From assembly GCF_003268815.1 (NCBI RefSeq), contig NZ_QLSV01000004.1, forward strand, positions 62,001 to 126,000: a DNA stretch of 64,000 bases, in the 5' to 3' direction. This DNA is from Flavobacterium lacus. GTDB lineage: Bacteria > Bacteroidota > Bacteroidia > Flavobacteriales > Flavobacteriaceae. The position numbers were made by a program, and so were the translations under genes. Positions 44,013 through 53,082 of the stretch are shown piece by piece. Under the pieces are notes generated by a model that worked only from the letters and a program-made list of their open reading frames with translations, was not told the DNA's origin and made no database searches. Positions within the stretch are counted from its first letter, which is position 1. The number at the start of each line of letters is the position of its first letter.

Positions 44013-44962
44013 TTGTATAAAGCGTAATAGGCTTCCACATTATCCAAAAATACGCCGTCAAATCCGGCATTGATGATTTTTTTCATATACGAATCATCGT
44101 TGCCAAACATCATTTTCTGCCAAGTTGGTTCCCAAAATTCCACATATATTTCGTTTTCATAGCCTTTATAGTTTTTTTTGAGCCATTTTGGGTTTCCTTT
44201 TTTCCAATTGGGTTGCCAGTATTCACGCCAGTTTTCGGCTGCACCAACATTTAAATAACAAATCACCAATCGTTTTCCGCCATTTTTTTTGACTTTTAGT
44301 TTTTCTAAATCGGCTTTTGTATAGGGAAAACTCAAATAATATAAATCAATTAAAATTAAATCAAAATTTGTATCAGCAACTTTATCAATCAGTTCTTTTT
44401 TAGTATCATAATCATCGGCATTAATCAAATATAAAAAATTCTGAACATCATTTAATTTTGTAATCGTATTTGAATTTTCATTCAACATTTTTTCAGGAAT
44501 CAAATGATAATGATAATTGTCTGCCGTTCTTATAAAAGGAACAAATCCGGCATCCTGATTCAATTGTGCAATTTTTTCTTCTTCTTTTTTTTCTTTTACA
44601 AATTCAGAAACAATCACTTTTTTATCTTTTGGTAATTTTTTCAGATTGTTTATTCGATAGTTGTCTGCTTTGCCTTTTTCGTCTAAAAACAATTCTTCGA
44701 TGGCAATTCCGTCAATTGCATTAAGATATTCAAAGCACAGCTTTTTATCCGGATCAACATTTTGAAATGCTAATTCAGAGCCATTTTGCGGAATAACAAT
44801 AAAATCAGGATTAAATTTCCGGGCATATTTTGAAATGCCAATCACCATTTCCTGCATTTTTTTTCCTGCTTTTTGTGTATTTTTATCTTTATCATCCATT
44901 TCAAAACCGAATAAAATAAGTAGTACTAAACTAATTGGAAGTATAAAATATATTTTTTTCAT
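44009..44962 (-). CDS. GH114/TM1410-like TIM-barrel protein
   Basis: A 317-residue protein with an N-terminal membrane anchor or signal ([15 protein letters not shown]). The catalytic-type motifs of the GH114/TM1410 group are visible: [46 protein letters not shown] and the end [14 protein letters not shown]. The family includes endo-alpha-1,4-polygalactosaminidases; activity here is inferred. I chose the ATG at 44962 because a -7 box lies 18 nt upstream of it, excluding an earlier in-frame start. Confidence 0.82.
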   Translation of the reverse strand: MKKIYFILPISLVLLILFGFEMDDKDKNTQKAGKKMQEMVIGISKYARKFNPDFIVIPQNGSELAFQNVDPDKKLCFEYLNAIDGIAIEELFLDEKGKADNYRINNLKKLPKDKKVIVSEFVKEKKEEEKIAQLNQDAGFVPFIRTADNYHYHLIPEKMLNENSNTITKLNDVQNFLYLINADDYDTKKELIDKVADTNFDLILIDLYYLSFPYTKADLEKLKVKKNGGKRLVICYLNVGAAENWREYWQPNWKKGNPKWLKKNYKGYENEIYVEFWEPTWQKMMFGNDDSYMKKIINAGFDGVFLDNVEAYYALYN

Positions 44963-44980
44963 GCTGCGGATATCTGAGTT

Positions 44981-44988
44981 CAAAAGTA
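44981..44988 (-). promoter_or_regulatory. -7 box TActTTTG of the GH114-like gene
   Basis: Exact TAnnTTTG on the minus strand, 18 nt before the start at 44962. Confidence 0.6.
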
Positions 44989-45036
44989 ATAATTTAATTG
45001 AGATTCATTCGATTAGGTTGCAATTAGTGTACCAAT

Positions 45037-45702
45037 TTATTTTTCTTTTTTAACTAAAATTAATTCGTTATGCTGTTCAATTCGTGGAAGCGTCCAAACC
45101 TTATATTTTTCAGTATCAAAAAATGAAATATACAATTTATTTCGGGCATTGTCATCTTCCCTCAAAATCATCGTGTTAAAAAGAATATATCCCTTCATGT
45201 TTAAAATTTCGGTTAATCGATTCTTAAAGAAATTTTCAAATAAAAAGCCAGGCATAGTGGTGTCTTGAAAAATATCAACAATTATTAAATCGTACTTTAA
45301 CTTCGTTTTCAATACAAATTCAAAAGCTTCGTGGTGAATAATGTTGAGGTTTTTAATTTGATTCAGTCCAAAATGCTCATTGGCCAAATCGATTACTTTT
45401 TCATCCAATTCAATGCCGGTTATTTTTCCGGTAAACTCAATCTCATTAACCAATGTTTTAATCACACTTCCGCCGGCAACGCCCAAAACCAAAATATGAT
45501 TCATGGGTTTGATCTTCTCAAAACCGATGCTTAAAAGTCCTTTGCGAAGCACACGTTGCAGACTTCCATACGAATAATTGGTATTCAAACTATCCAAGAC
45601 TACTTGCCCGTTTACCAAAGTAACTTCCAGCGATTTACTAATAGCAGAAGTAGTTTTGTGTAAATTGATAGGGTAGAAGTAGCTGATTATTTTTTTGAAC
45701 AT
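45037..45702 (-). CDS. spermidine-synthase-like methyltransferase-fold protein
   Basis: A 221-residue Rossmann-fold protein. HILVLGVAGGSVIKTLV is the SAM-type loop, ITGIELDEKVIDLA the acidic strand, and YDLIIVDIFQDTTMPGFLF the active-site region. It resembles SpeE, but the N-terminal beta domain is short and the usual GGGDG is GVAGG, so polyamine synthase activity is doubtful. It has its own -7 box. It is divergent from the acyltransferase gene. Confidence 0.8.
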   Translation of the reverse strand: MFKKIISYFYPINLHKTTSAISKSLEVTLVNGQVVLDSLNTNYSYGSLQRVLRKGLLSIGFEKIKPMNHILVLGVAGGSVIKTLVNEIEFTGKITGIELDEKVIDLANEHFGLNQIKNLNIIHHEAFEFVLKTKLKYDLIIVDIFQDTTMPGFLFENFFKNRLTEILNMKGYILFNTMILREDDNARNKLYISFFDTEKYKVWTLPRIEQHNELILVKKEK

Positions 45703-45716
45703 TTGATAATTTTTAC

Positions 45717-45724
45717 CAAAAATA
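45717..45724 (-). promoter_or_regulatory. -7 box TAttTTTG
   Basis: Exact TAnnTTTG on the minus strand, 14 nt before the spermidine-synthase-like gene. Confidence 0.55.
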
Positions 45725-45761
45725 ATCTATAAATCGTATTTTTACTAAAATATTTATTGTG

Positions 45762-46307
45762 ATGAAGAAATGGATATATAAATTGATTTTTTTTAAGTTG
45801 ATGGGATGGAAGATTTCGGGCAGGATTGAACCCTCTATCAAAAAATGCGTGATGATTGTGGTGCCACATACGAGCTGGCATGATTTCTACTTGGGAATTT
45901 TTACAAGAGGAATTGTAGAATTGGAAATGAATTTTGTGGGTAAAAAAGAATTATTTAAATTTCCTTTTGGTTTTTATTTTAGATGGATGGGTGGCGAGCC
46001 GTTGGACAGATCAGGCGGTTTAAACAAAGTGGAAGCCATTGCAAAAGTTTTTGAAAAACGAGAAGTTTTCAGACTAGCTATCGCGCCCGAAGGAACTCGA
46101 AAAAAAGTAAAAGAATGGAAGACAGGATTTTATTACATTTCACTTCAAGCAAATGTGCCGATAATTCCCGTTGCTTTTGACTTTGGTAAAAAAGAAGTTA
46201 AACTCGGAAATCCATTTTATCCAACAGGGAAAATTGAGGAGGATATTCGATTTTTGCAAAAATTTTATGTTGGAGTAATTGGGAAAATACCTGAAAATAG
46301 TTTTTGA
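45762..46307 (+). CDS. 1-acyl-glycerol-3-phosphate acyltransferase family protein
   Basis: A 181-residue acyltransferase of the PlsC-like class. Motif I is VVPHTSWHDFYLG, fitting the HxxxxD catalytic pair. Motif II is around FPFGFYFRWMGGEPLDRSGG, and motif III is APEGTRKKVKEWKTGFYYIS. VPIIPVAFDF is motif IV. It probably acylates a lysophospholipid or related lipid at the inner membrane. The ATG at 45762 is preferred over a GTG one codon earlier. Confidence 0.9.
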   Translation: MKKWIYKLIFFKLMGWKISGRIEPSIKKCVMIVVPHTSWHDFYLGIFTRGIVELEMNFVGKKELFKFPFGFYFRWMGGEPLDRSGGLNKVEAIAKVFEKREVFRLAIAPEGTRKKVKEWKTGFYYISLQANVPIIPVAFDFGKKEVKLGNPFYPTGKIEEDIRFLQKFYVGVIGKIPENSF

Positions 46308-46384
46308 TAAAAAAAAACACTTTATAAAAACCAATTGTATTTTGTTTTCGTAAATGCATGTATAAACACTTAAAACTATACAGC

Positions 46385-47392
46385 ATGAAAAACAAAAGTT
46401 TATTTACAGCGGTTATCTTAAGCTCGGTCTTATTTATGTCATGTAGTGATGAAGATAATAACCAACAGATGGTTAGTGAGGTAAAGCTATTTACTTCTAG
46501 CAACACTTCAGGAATGGTTTCGATATCCGATTTAGTTTCTTCATCTCCTTTTACTCAAAGCTTTTCGGTAAATTCTGCTGATGCAGATGGAATTCATTAT
46601 TATCCGTCAAGTGATGAAATTGTCCTTGCTTCTCGTTCAAATAATCGATTAGAAGCGTATGGAAATGTAAAAGAGGCGATGATGAATAACAGCTCTAGCT
46701 TGACTTTGTCATACAGTAGTACTTCAGATTTTACTAATGCTAGAGAAATTGCGGTTTCAGGTAATACAGTAATTGTTGCGCAAGATCAGGCAGAATCAAA
46801 CGGAAATCAAAATAAATTATTTGTTTATGAGAAATTAGCTTCCGGATTCACTTTACAACGAACCTTTAACGTTGATATTAAATTGTGGGGAATTCATTTT
46901 GATGGAAGCACATTGTATGCAGTTGTTGACTTAACGGGTGATTTAGTGGCTTACAACAACTTTTTAACCAATCCTTCCGGTCCGCTTATGCCAAGTAAAC
47001 GTGTAACAATCGAAGGTTTGGTTCGAACACATGGAATTACGTATTCAAGCATTGAAAATACAATGGTACTGACTGATGTAGCCGCTGCAACGTCTGATTC
47101 TGATGGAGGAATAATTATCATTGCTAATTTCTCATCTGTTTTTTCGTCAACAGCAAATAACGGAACAATTGCTATGGCTAATCAAATTAGAATTTATGGT
47201 GCAAACGCTAAGTTAGGAAATCCGGTTGATGTGGCTTATGACAACGTAACTAAAATGATATATGTAGCTGAAAGAGCAAATGGAGGCGGAAGAGTATTAA
47301 CTTTTTCTGTTCCAATAGCTAGTGGAGATTTTGCTCCCGTAATGAACAGGTTAGAGCCTGGTTGTGCCGCTGTTTTCTTGGTTCGAAGATAG
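46385..47392 (+). CDS. surface lipoprotein with propeller-like repeats
   Basis: A 335-residue lipoprotein. The signal SSVLFMSC is followed by SDEDNN, an acidic start typical of surface-exported Bacteroidota lipoproteins. The body has repeats of the kind seen in beta-propellers: NRLEAYGN, IHFDGSTLYAVVDLTGDLVAYNN, VDVAYDNVTKMIYVAERANGGG. No named family is certain. The ATG at 46385 was chosen as the one opening the signal peptide. Confidence 0.75.
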   Translation: MKNKSLFTAVILSSVLFMSCSDEDNNQQMVSEVKLFTSSNTSGMVSISDLVSSSPFTQSFSVNSADADGIHYYPSSDEIVLASRSNNRLEAYGNVKEAMMNNSSSLTLSYSSTSDFTNAREIAVSGNTVIVAQDQAESNGNQNKLFVYEKLASGFTLQRTFNVDIKLWGIHFDGSTLYAVVDLTGDLVAYNNFLTNPSGPLMPSKRVTIEGLVRTHGITYSSIENTMVLTDVAAATSDSDGGIIIIANFSSVFSSTANNGTIAMANQIRIYGANAKLGNPVDVAYDNVTKMIYVAERANGGGRVLTFSVPIASGDFAPVMNRLEPGCAAVFLVRR

Positions 47393-47418
47393 TTTTTTGT
47401 GTTTGTTTTATTGGTACT

Positions 47419-47451
47419 GAAAACCTTAACTCCTTGTGAGCTAAGGTTTTC
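47419..47451. terminator. bidirectional terminator
   Basis: GAAAACCTTA (47419-47428) pairs perfectly with TAAGGTTTTC (47442-47451), with an inner CTC/GAG extension. It serves the propeller lipoprotein and the convergent XRE gene. Confidence 0.8.
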
Positions 47452-47452
47452 T

Positions 47453-47851
47453 TTATTTAGGTAAATAGGTTTTAAAAGAGCCGTTTTTGTAGAAAACCAC
47501 TATTTTCTCAACATCTTCTTGGTTTTGAGATAGGTTTTTTTCGGGTTTATTGACTTCTGCTTTGGTTGTTTCTTTATTTTTTAATTGAATTTCTTCGCTT
47601 TCTGCAGTTGTTTCGGTTGAATTTGATTTCGGAAAACTTCCTTTATTAAATAAAAACCAATACAAATCTACCTCAGGAAAAGCCGCTGTAATTTTTATTA
47701 CAAATTCTAAACTAGGTTTGTTTCTGCCCGAGAGTAGGTGAGAAAGGCTCGAACGTTGCACGCCAATTTTATCTGCAAAAGCAGAAGCACTCAGGTTGAA
47801 ATACTGTAAAATTATCTCTAGTTTTTGAACAAAATCTTGCGTGTTTTGCAT
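47453..47851 (-). CDS. XRE-family transcriptional regulator
   Basis: A 132-residue protein. The Cro/C1-type helix-turn-helix spans about residues 8-62 (FNLSASAFADKIGVQRSSLSH, then LLSGRNKPSLEFVIKI), followed by the segment VDLYWFLFNKG seen in many Bacteroidota XRE proteins. A Lys/Glu/Thr-rich linker leads to a short C-terminal element VVFYKNGSFKTYLPK. It is probably an autorepressor: its promoter lies in a perfect dyad repeated 36 bp further upstream. Confidence 0.88.
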   Translation of the reverse strand: MQNTQDFVQKLEIILQYFNLSASAFADKIGVQRSSLSHLLSGRNKPSLEFVIKITAAFPEVDLYWFLFNKGSFPKSNSTETTAESEEIQLKNKETTKAEVNKPEKNLSQNQEDVEKIVVFYKNGSFKTYLPK

Positions 47852-47877
47852 GGGGTGGTTTAAGAAAAAATTATTGG

Positions 47878-47889
47878 TTACAAATGTAA
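47878..47889. promoter_or_regulatory. candidate XRE operator 1 over the -7 box
   Basis: Perfect dyad TTACA-AA-TGTAA. On the minus strand it contains the exact -7 box TAcaTTTG (47881-47888) of the XRE gene, so binding would block transcription. Confidence 0.55.
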
Positions 47890-47913
47890 TTAATTAAGCG
47901 GAGATGTAGGGTG

Positions 47914-47925
47914 TTACAAATGTAA
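47914..47925. promoter_or_regulatory. candidate XRE operator 2
   Basis: Identical dyad TTACA-AA-TGTAA, 36 bp from operator 1; the identity extends to GTTACAAATGTAAT in both copies. Confidence 0.55.
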
Positions 47926-48081
47926 TTTAACTTTTAATGAATCAATGTATATAAACTTATCATTTACTTAATAATAATTATATAATTGGAAAACAATATT
48001 TTAATCATAAAGTAGTGTCACATGTTAATTTGATACAATTTATTGTTTACAAAGTTGAATTATTAACTGCTTTCCATCTGT

Positions 48082-48093
48082 TTACAAATGTTA
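48082..48093. promoter_or_regulatory. candidate XRE operator 3 at the M14 peptidase promoter
   Basis: TTACAAATGTTA matches the operator dyad at 11 of 12 positions and lies 13 nt upstream of the -7 box of the M14 peptidase gene. Confidence 0.4.
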
Positions 48094-48106
48094 TCACAAA
48101 GATGTT

Positions 48107-48114
48107 TACCTTTG
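48107..48114 (+). promoter_or_regulatory. -7 box TAccTTTG of the M14 peptidase gene
   Basis: Exact TAnnTTTG, 20 nt before the ATG at 48135; it rules out the longer reading that starts at 48015. Confidence 0.6.
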
Positions 48115-48134
48115 TTGAGCAAAAATTAACCCAA

Positions 48135-49289
48135 ATGAACTACCTTTCTGTCTTTGAAAAAAATAAAGAAACAGCGTTAGCCGGTCGGTACATTACGCTT
48201 CAAGATATCGAACCAATTTTAGGGAAACATATTGCCAAAAATGAAATTCAAGTAATTGGTAATTCAGTGTTAGAAAAGTCGATTTACAGCTATCAAGTAG
48301 GAACAGGAAGTGTCAAAATTTTGCTTTGGTCTCAAATGCACGGAAATGAAAGTACCACTACAAAAGCACTTTTTGATCTTTTTAATTTTTTGGATTCCGA
48401 TGTGGAGGAAGTAAAAAAATGGAAAGAAAAGTTTACGTTCTACTTTATTCCGATGCTCAATCCGGATGGAGCCGAATCATACACGCGTGAAAATGCAAAT
48501 CAAATCGACTTAAATCGAGATTTTGTTCATTTATCGCAACCGGAAAGTCTGCTGTTAATGAAGATTTTTAATGAGTTTAAACCCAATTTTTGTTTTAATC
48601 TTCATGACCAACGAACTATTTTTGCTGCGGGAAAAACTAAGAATCCGGCAACAGTCTCTTTTTTAGCTCCTTCCCACAATGAAGAGAGAGAGATTAACGA
48701 AATTCGTCAGAAAGCTATTAACCTTATCGCAGGTATAAATAAAGAACTTCAGCAGTTTATTCCAAATCAAGTTGGTCGTTTTGACGATGGTTTTAATCGA
48801 AATTGCGTAGGTGATACGTTTCAGCAAATGGGTGTGCCTACTGTTTTGTTTGAAGCAGGGCATTTTCAGCATGATTATGAAAGAGAAGAAACGCGAAAAT
48901 ATGTTTTTATCAGTTTATTGAGTGGATTTCAAGTGCTTTACGAAAACGATATAGTTGATAACAAAATTGATGATTATTTAAAAATTCCGCAAAATAATGT
49001 CTGTTTTTTCGATATTGTTTATAGAAATGTCAAAATAAATTATGATAATTCAAAATTAATAACGAATTTTGCAGCTCAATTTAAGGAAGAAATTATCGGA
49101 AACCAACTGGTTTTTAATGCTTACGTTTCAAGTGTTGGTGATTTAGATGGTTTTTATGGTCATTTGGAATATGATGCACAAGGCGATTCATATCAAGATG
49201 AAAATGATAATTTTCCGAAAATCAATGAAAAAGCTAATTTTACGTTAGGAAAAAATAGTAAATTTGTTAATGGTTTGCTAAAAAATTAA
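48135..49289 (+). CDS. M14-family zinc carboxypeptidase-like protein
   Basis: A 384-residue protein without a signal peptide. Zinc-binding residues are in WSQMHGNEST (HxxE) and CFNLHDQRTIF (second His). NPDGAESYTREN and QIDLNRDF are family motifs, and the proposed catalytic Glu is in TVLFEAGHFQHDYEREE. A C-terminal domain of about 100 residues completes it. Probably a cytoplasmic metallopeptidase or amidase of the M14 group; substrate unknown. It is followed 74 nt later by an Lrp-type regulator. Confidence 0.85.
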   Translation: MNYLSVFEKNKETALAGRYITLQDIEPILGKHIAKNEIQVIGNSVLEKSIYSYQVGTGSVKILLWSQMHGNESTTTKALFDLFNFLDSDVEEVKKWKEKFTFYFIPMLNPDGAESYTRENANQIDLNRDFVHLSQPESLLLMKIFNEFKPNFCFNLHDQRTIFAAGKTKNPATVSFLAPSHNEEREINEIRQKAINLIAGINKELQQFIPNQVGRFDDGFNRNCVGDTFQQMGVPTVLFEAGHFQHDYEREETRKYVFISLLSGFQVLYENDIVDNKIDDYLKIPQNNVCFFDIVYRNVKINYDNSKLITNFAAQFKEEIIGNQLVFNAYVSSVGDLDGFYGHLEYDAQGDSYQDENDNFPKINEKANFTLGKNSKFVNGLLKN

Positions 49290-49363
49290 TGAATTGGTTT
49301 TTTTATTGAACAAATTGTATTTCATTTGCAGTAGAATAAACAAAATAAATAGATAAAAAACTG

Positions 49364-49843
49364 ATGAGTAAGTTTCGTTTAGATGAAGTAGACCACCAAA
49401 TTCTTGATATGTTAATTGACAACACAAGAGTTCCTTTTACGGATATTGCTAAAAAATTATTAATTTCAGCGGGTACCGTTCACGTAAGAGTAAAAAAGAT
49501 GGAAGATGCCGGAATTATCATGGGATCATCCTTAACGTTAGACTATGAAAAATTAGGCTATTCATTTATCGCTTATGTTGGCGTTTTCTTGAATAATACT
49601 TCGCAAACAAAATTCGTTTTAGAGCGTATTAACGAAATTCCCTTCGTAACGGTAGCTCATGTGACAACCGGAAAATTCAACATTTTCTGTAAAATTCGTG
49701 CGAAAGACACCAAACATGCCAAAGATGTTATCTTTATGATTGATGATATTGAAGGTGTTTACCGAACTGAAACCATGATTTCGCTAGAGGAAAGTATCAA
49801 CGATAAAAAACGTTTGATGCATACGATTTTCAAAAACATGTAA
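49364..49843 (+). CDS. Lrp/AsnC-family transcriptional regulator
   Basis: A 159-residue regulator. N-terminal winged helix (residues about 6-60): LDEVDHQILDMLIDNTRVPFTDIAKKL and GTVHVRVKKMEDAGII. The C-terminal RAM domain (about 70-150) includes FIAYVGVFLNN and FNIFCKIRAKDTKHAKDVI. Family members bind amino acids and act as octamers. Ligand and targets are unknown. It ends at a strong terminator. Confidence 0.93.
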   Translation: MSKFRLDEVDHQILDMLIDNTRVPFTDIAKKLLISAGTVHVRVKKMEDAGIIMGSSLTLDYEKLGYSFIAYVGVFLNNTSQTKFVLERINEIPFVTVAHVTTGKFNIFCKIRAKDTKHAKDVIFMIDDIEGVYRTETMISLEESINDKKRLMHTIFKNM

Positions 49844-49864
49844 GATGAGAATCTTCAAGTATAC

Positions 49865-49897
49865 AAACCCTCTCCACTGCTATCGAGAGGGTTTTTT
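49865..49897 (+). terminator. intrinsic terminator after the Lrp-type gene
   Basis: AAACCCTCTC (49865-49874) pairs perfectly with GAGAGGGTTT (49885-49894), followed by TTTT. Confidence 0.85.
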
Positions 49898-49931
49898 TAT
49901 GATCAATTTCAAGAATCTTTTTTAAATTAAT

Positions 49932-49946
49932 TCACTAAATTAGTGA
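49932..49946. promoter_or_regulatory. perfect 15-bp palindrome upstream of ppc
   Basis: TCACTAA-A-TTAGTGA, 14 nt before the ppc ATG. It contains a one-mismatch -7 box (TAaaTTaG, 49936-49943), so it may be an operator on the core promoter. Confidence 0.5.
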
Positions 49947-49960
49947 GCAAAATTCAGACT

Positions 49961-52534
49961 ATGTATACGCTTCCCAAAATTGAACGATTTCACCAAAACG
50001 TTTTATCTAAATATCAAATTTATAACAGTGTTTTCATTACGCTTCCCTTTGATGCCATTGATAACACGGGCGTTTTGTTGCCACTTTTTACAGAAGTTTG
50101 TGAAAACGGATTCAAAAACCAACAAAATCCGGAAGAAATTTTTAATTCATTTGCTTCAAAATACTTAGAAAATCCGTCCGAAGAGCAGAAAGTCGAACTG
50201 ATGTTTCGGTTTATTCAATACGTAGAACGACAAATCGTTTTGTTTGATGCCATTGAAGACGCTGCTTTTCCTGTGGTAAACAACATGGAAGGTCGCGGCT
50301 CCCTCAGAGATATGAAGGAAAAAGCAGACCAACGATCAAAAAGAAAAGAATTGAAAGATTTTCTTCAAAAATTTCAAGTCCGCACCGTTTTAACAGCTCA
50401 TCCAACGCAATTTTATCCAGGTTCTGTTTTAGGAATTATTACCGATTTAACCGAAGCTATTCGAGTAAATAATTTGGTTGAGATTAAAGAGTTACTAGCT
50501 CAACTGGGAAAAACACCTTTCATTAAGAAAGAAAAACCAACTCCATTTGACGAAGCCGTGAGTTTGATTTGGTATTTGGAAAATGTGTTTTATCCAACCG
50601 TTGGTGAAATGATTCAATACCTCCAAAAAAATATTTTTGAGGAAGATGAAATACAAAATTCTATTTTTAATTTAGGTTTTTGGCCCGGTGGAGATCGGGA
50701 CGGAAATCCCTTTGTTACGACCGAAATTACGTTGAATGTAGCCGAACGACTTAGAACAGCTATCTTAAAATCATATTATTCAGACATTCGAAAACTAAAA
50801 CGAAAGCTCACTTTCAAAGGCGTTGATACTTTAGTTGCTGAGGTGGAAAACAAATTATACCGCTCTGTTTTTTATTCCAGAGGTGAAATTTACATTACTT
50901 TGGAAGAATTCAAATCGGTTTTACTAAACATCAAAACAATTATCAAAGAAGAGCATCAATCGCTTTATTTAGATGAAATTGAGTTGTTGTTGAATAAGCT
51001 CAATTTATTCGGCTTTCACTTTGCCACGTTGGATATTCGTCAAAATAGCCGCATTCACAAAGAGGTTTTTCAGGATATTATTCAAAAGGAAAATGCGTTA
51101 TTCCCAACAAAATATGCAAACTTAAGCGAAAAGGAAAAAATTGAGATTTTAGCGAAAGTCAACAGCTCGTTAACCGAAACCGATTTTCAAAACGAAATCA
51201 CCAAATCTACTGTCAGTTCGATTCATGCCATGAAAACCATTCAGGAAAAAAATGGTGAATTAGGTTGCAATCGCTACATCATCAGCAACAACGAAAGTGC
51301 GTTGAATGTTATGGAAACCTTTGCTATGTTTAGCCTTTGCGGATGGAAAAATCCTTCGGTAGATATTATTCCGCTGTTTGAATCGGTGGATGATTTGCAG
51401 GCTGCCGATAAAATCATGGAACAATTGTACACCAATTCAGCGTACAAAAAACATCTTGAAAATCGGAATAATATCCAAACGGTTATGCTTGGTTTTTCAG
51501 ATGGCACCAAAGACGGAGGCTATTTAATGGCCAATTGGAGTATTTATAAAGCTAAACAAACACTTACAGCAATTTCTCGAAAATACGGCATAAAAGTGCT
51601 CTTTTTTGACGGTAGAGGTGGTCCGCCGGCAAGAGGTGGAGGAAAAACGCATAAATTTTATGCTTCGATGGGACCAACGATTGAAAATCAGCAGATTCAA
51701 GTAACGGTGCAGGGGCAAACCATCAGTTCGAACTTTGGAACATTGGATTCCTGTCGCTATAATTTAGAAAATTTGTTGAGTGCCGGGGCAACCAATCAGC
51801 TTTTTAGCAAAGAGGATAATGTGTTGTCTGAAACTGATAATAATGTTTTAGACGAATTGTCGCAGTTCAGTTATGATAAATATTTGAAATTTAAACAACA
51901 TGCTAAATTTATCCCTTATTTGGAAAAAATGAGTACGTTGAATTATTATGCCAAAACGAATATTGGCAGTCGTCCGTCTAAACGAAATAAAGGTGAGCAA
52001 TTGAATTTCAGCGATTTGAGAGCAATTCCGTTTGTAGGTTCCTGGAGTCAATTAAAGCAAAATGTACCTGGATTTTTCGGAGTGGGAACGGCTTTAAAAC
52101 AGTTTGAAGAAAATAATCAATGGGAAAAAGTAACGCAGTTATATCAAAACTCATTATTCTTTAAAACATTGATTGAGAACAGTATGATGTCGTTGTCAAA
52201 ATCATTTTTTCCGCTTACGGCGTATATGCAAAAAGATGAAGAGTTTGGTGAGTTTTGGCAGATTATTTATGATGAATACTTGGAAACCAAACGATTATTA
52301 CTCAAATTATCGGGTTTTACCGAATTGATGGAGAATTATCCGGACGGAAAAGCTTCCATCGAAATTCGAGAACAAATTGTGTTGCCGTTATTGACGATTC
52401 AGCAATATGCTTTATTGAAAATCAATGAACTAAAAAAACAAAAAAATCCGAACGAAAAGCAAATTGCCGTGTATGAAAAAATTGTAACCCGATCGTTGTT
52501 TGGAAATATTAATGCGAGTAGAAATTCGGCATAA
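49961..52534 (+). CDS. ppc: phosphoenolpyruvate carboxylase
   Basis: An 857-residue anaplerotic enzyme making oxaloacetate from PEP and bicarbonate. The catalytic His147 is in LTAHPTQFYPG, the Bacteroidota variant of TAHPTE. The second motif is FWPGGDRDGNPFVT, and the mobile glycine loop is FFDGRGGPPARGGG. The end NINASRNSA resembles the usual C-terminal active-site tail. ATG 49961 is preferred over GTG 49943 because the palindrome lies over the latter. DinB follows 22 nt later. Confidence 0.94.
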   Translation: MYTLPKIERFHQNVLSKYQIYNSVFITLPFDAIDNTGVLLPLFTEVCENGFKNQQNPEEIFNSFASKYLENPSEEQKVELMFRFIQYVERQIVLFDAIEDAAFPVVNNMEGRGSLRDMKEKADQRSKRKELKDFLQKFQVRTVLTAHPTQFYPGSVLGIITDLTEAIRVNNLVEIKELLAQLGKTPFIKKEKPTPFDEAVSLIWYLENVFYPTVGEMIQYLQKNIFEEDEIQNSIFNLGFWPGGDRDGNPFVTTEITLNVAERLRTAILKSYYSDIRKLKRKLTFKGVDTLVAEVENKLYRSVFYSRGEIYITLEEFKSVLLNIKTIIKEEHQSLYLDEIELLLNKLNLFGFHFATLDIRQNSRIHKEVFQDIIQKENALFPTKYANLSEKEKIEILAKVNSSLTETDFQNEITKSTVSSIHAMKTIQEKNGELGCNRYIISNNESALNVMETFAMFSLCGWKNPSVDIIPLFESVDDLQAADKIMEQLYTNSAYKKHLENRNNIQTVMLGFSDGTKDGGYLMANWSIYKAKQTLTAISRKYGIKVLFFDGRGGPPARGGGKTHKFYASMGPTIENQQIQVTVQGQTISSNFGTLDSCRYNLENLLSAGATNQLFSKEDNVLSETDNNVLDELSQFSYDKYLKFKQHAKFIPYLEKMSTLNYYAKTNIGSRPSKRNKGEQLNFSDLRAIPFVGSWSQLKQNVPGFFGVGTALKQFEENNQWEKVTQLYQNSLFFKTLIENSMMSLSKSFFPLTAYMQKDEEFGEFWQIIYDEYLETKRLLLKLSGFTELMENYPDGKASIEIREQIVLPLLTIQQYALLKINELKKQKNPNEKQIAVYEKIVTRSLFGNINASRNSA

Positions 52535-52556
52535 AAACCACTAAATTTTAAACAAA

Positions 52557-53072
52557 ATGAACTCATCCACTTTACAACCAACCGAATACGCATCGTATTA
52601 TTCACCTTATATCAAAGCAGTAGGTGAAGTTAATTTGATTGAAGAATTAGAAAGGTCATTGACAACTTTTGAAGAATTTCTAAATCAAATTCCACTTGAA
52701 AAGCATGAATTTCGCTATGCCGAAGGAAAATGGACCATCAAAGATATTGTACAACATTTAATTGATACCGAACGTGTTTTTGCTTATCGCTCCCTACGGT
52801 TCGCCCGAAAAGATCAAACGCCGCTTCATGGTTTTGATGAAAATGAGTATGTGGAGGCTACAGATGCTAGCAAAAGAACGTTAGCCAATTTACTGGAAGA
52901 ATACAAATCCGTGCGATGGTCAACAGTACATTTATTTAAATCGTTTACTGAGGAAGAATTGATGCACATAGGAATTGCTTCAACTAATTCTTTTTCAGTG
53001 CGAGCCATCGGATTTATTGCTGTAGGACATCAAAAGCATCACCAACGCATTTTTACCGAACGGTATTTGTAA
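52557..53072 (+). CDS. DinB-family protein
   Basis: A 171-residue four-helix-bundle protein of the DinB/YfiT superfamily. The metal-binding histidines are in IKDIVQHLIDTE and in VGHQKHHQRIF near the C-terminus. Members include bacillithiol transferases and other thiol-S-transferases; specific function cannot be told. It lies 22 nt after ppc and is probably read through from it. It is convergent with the DUF1456 gene. Confidence 0.88.
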   Translation: MNSSTLQPTEYASYYSPYIKAVGEVNLIEELERSLTTFEEFLNQIPLEKHEFRYAEGKWTIKDIVQHLIDTERVFAYRSLRFARKDQTPLHGFDENEYVEATDASKRTLANLLEEYKSVRWSTVHLFKSFTEEELMHIGIASTNSFSVRAIGFIAVGHQKHHQRIFTERYL

Positions 53073-53082
53073 AAAGAGAATA

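Noticed and set aside
45037..45702. Confident call of spermidine synthase (speE)
   Set aside because: The nucleotide loop deviates from GGGDG and the N-terminal domain is short; only fold-level assignment is safe.
48015..48134. N-terminal extension of the M14 peptidase
   Set aside because: The segment contains the exact -7 box and candidate operator; the conserved protein starts at 48135.
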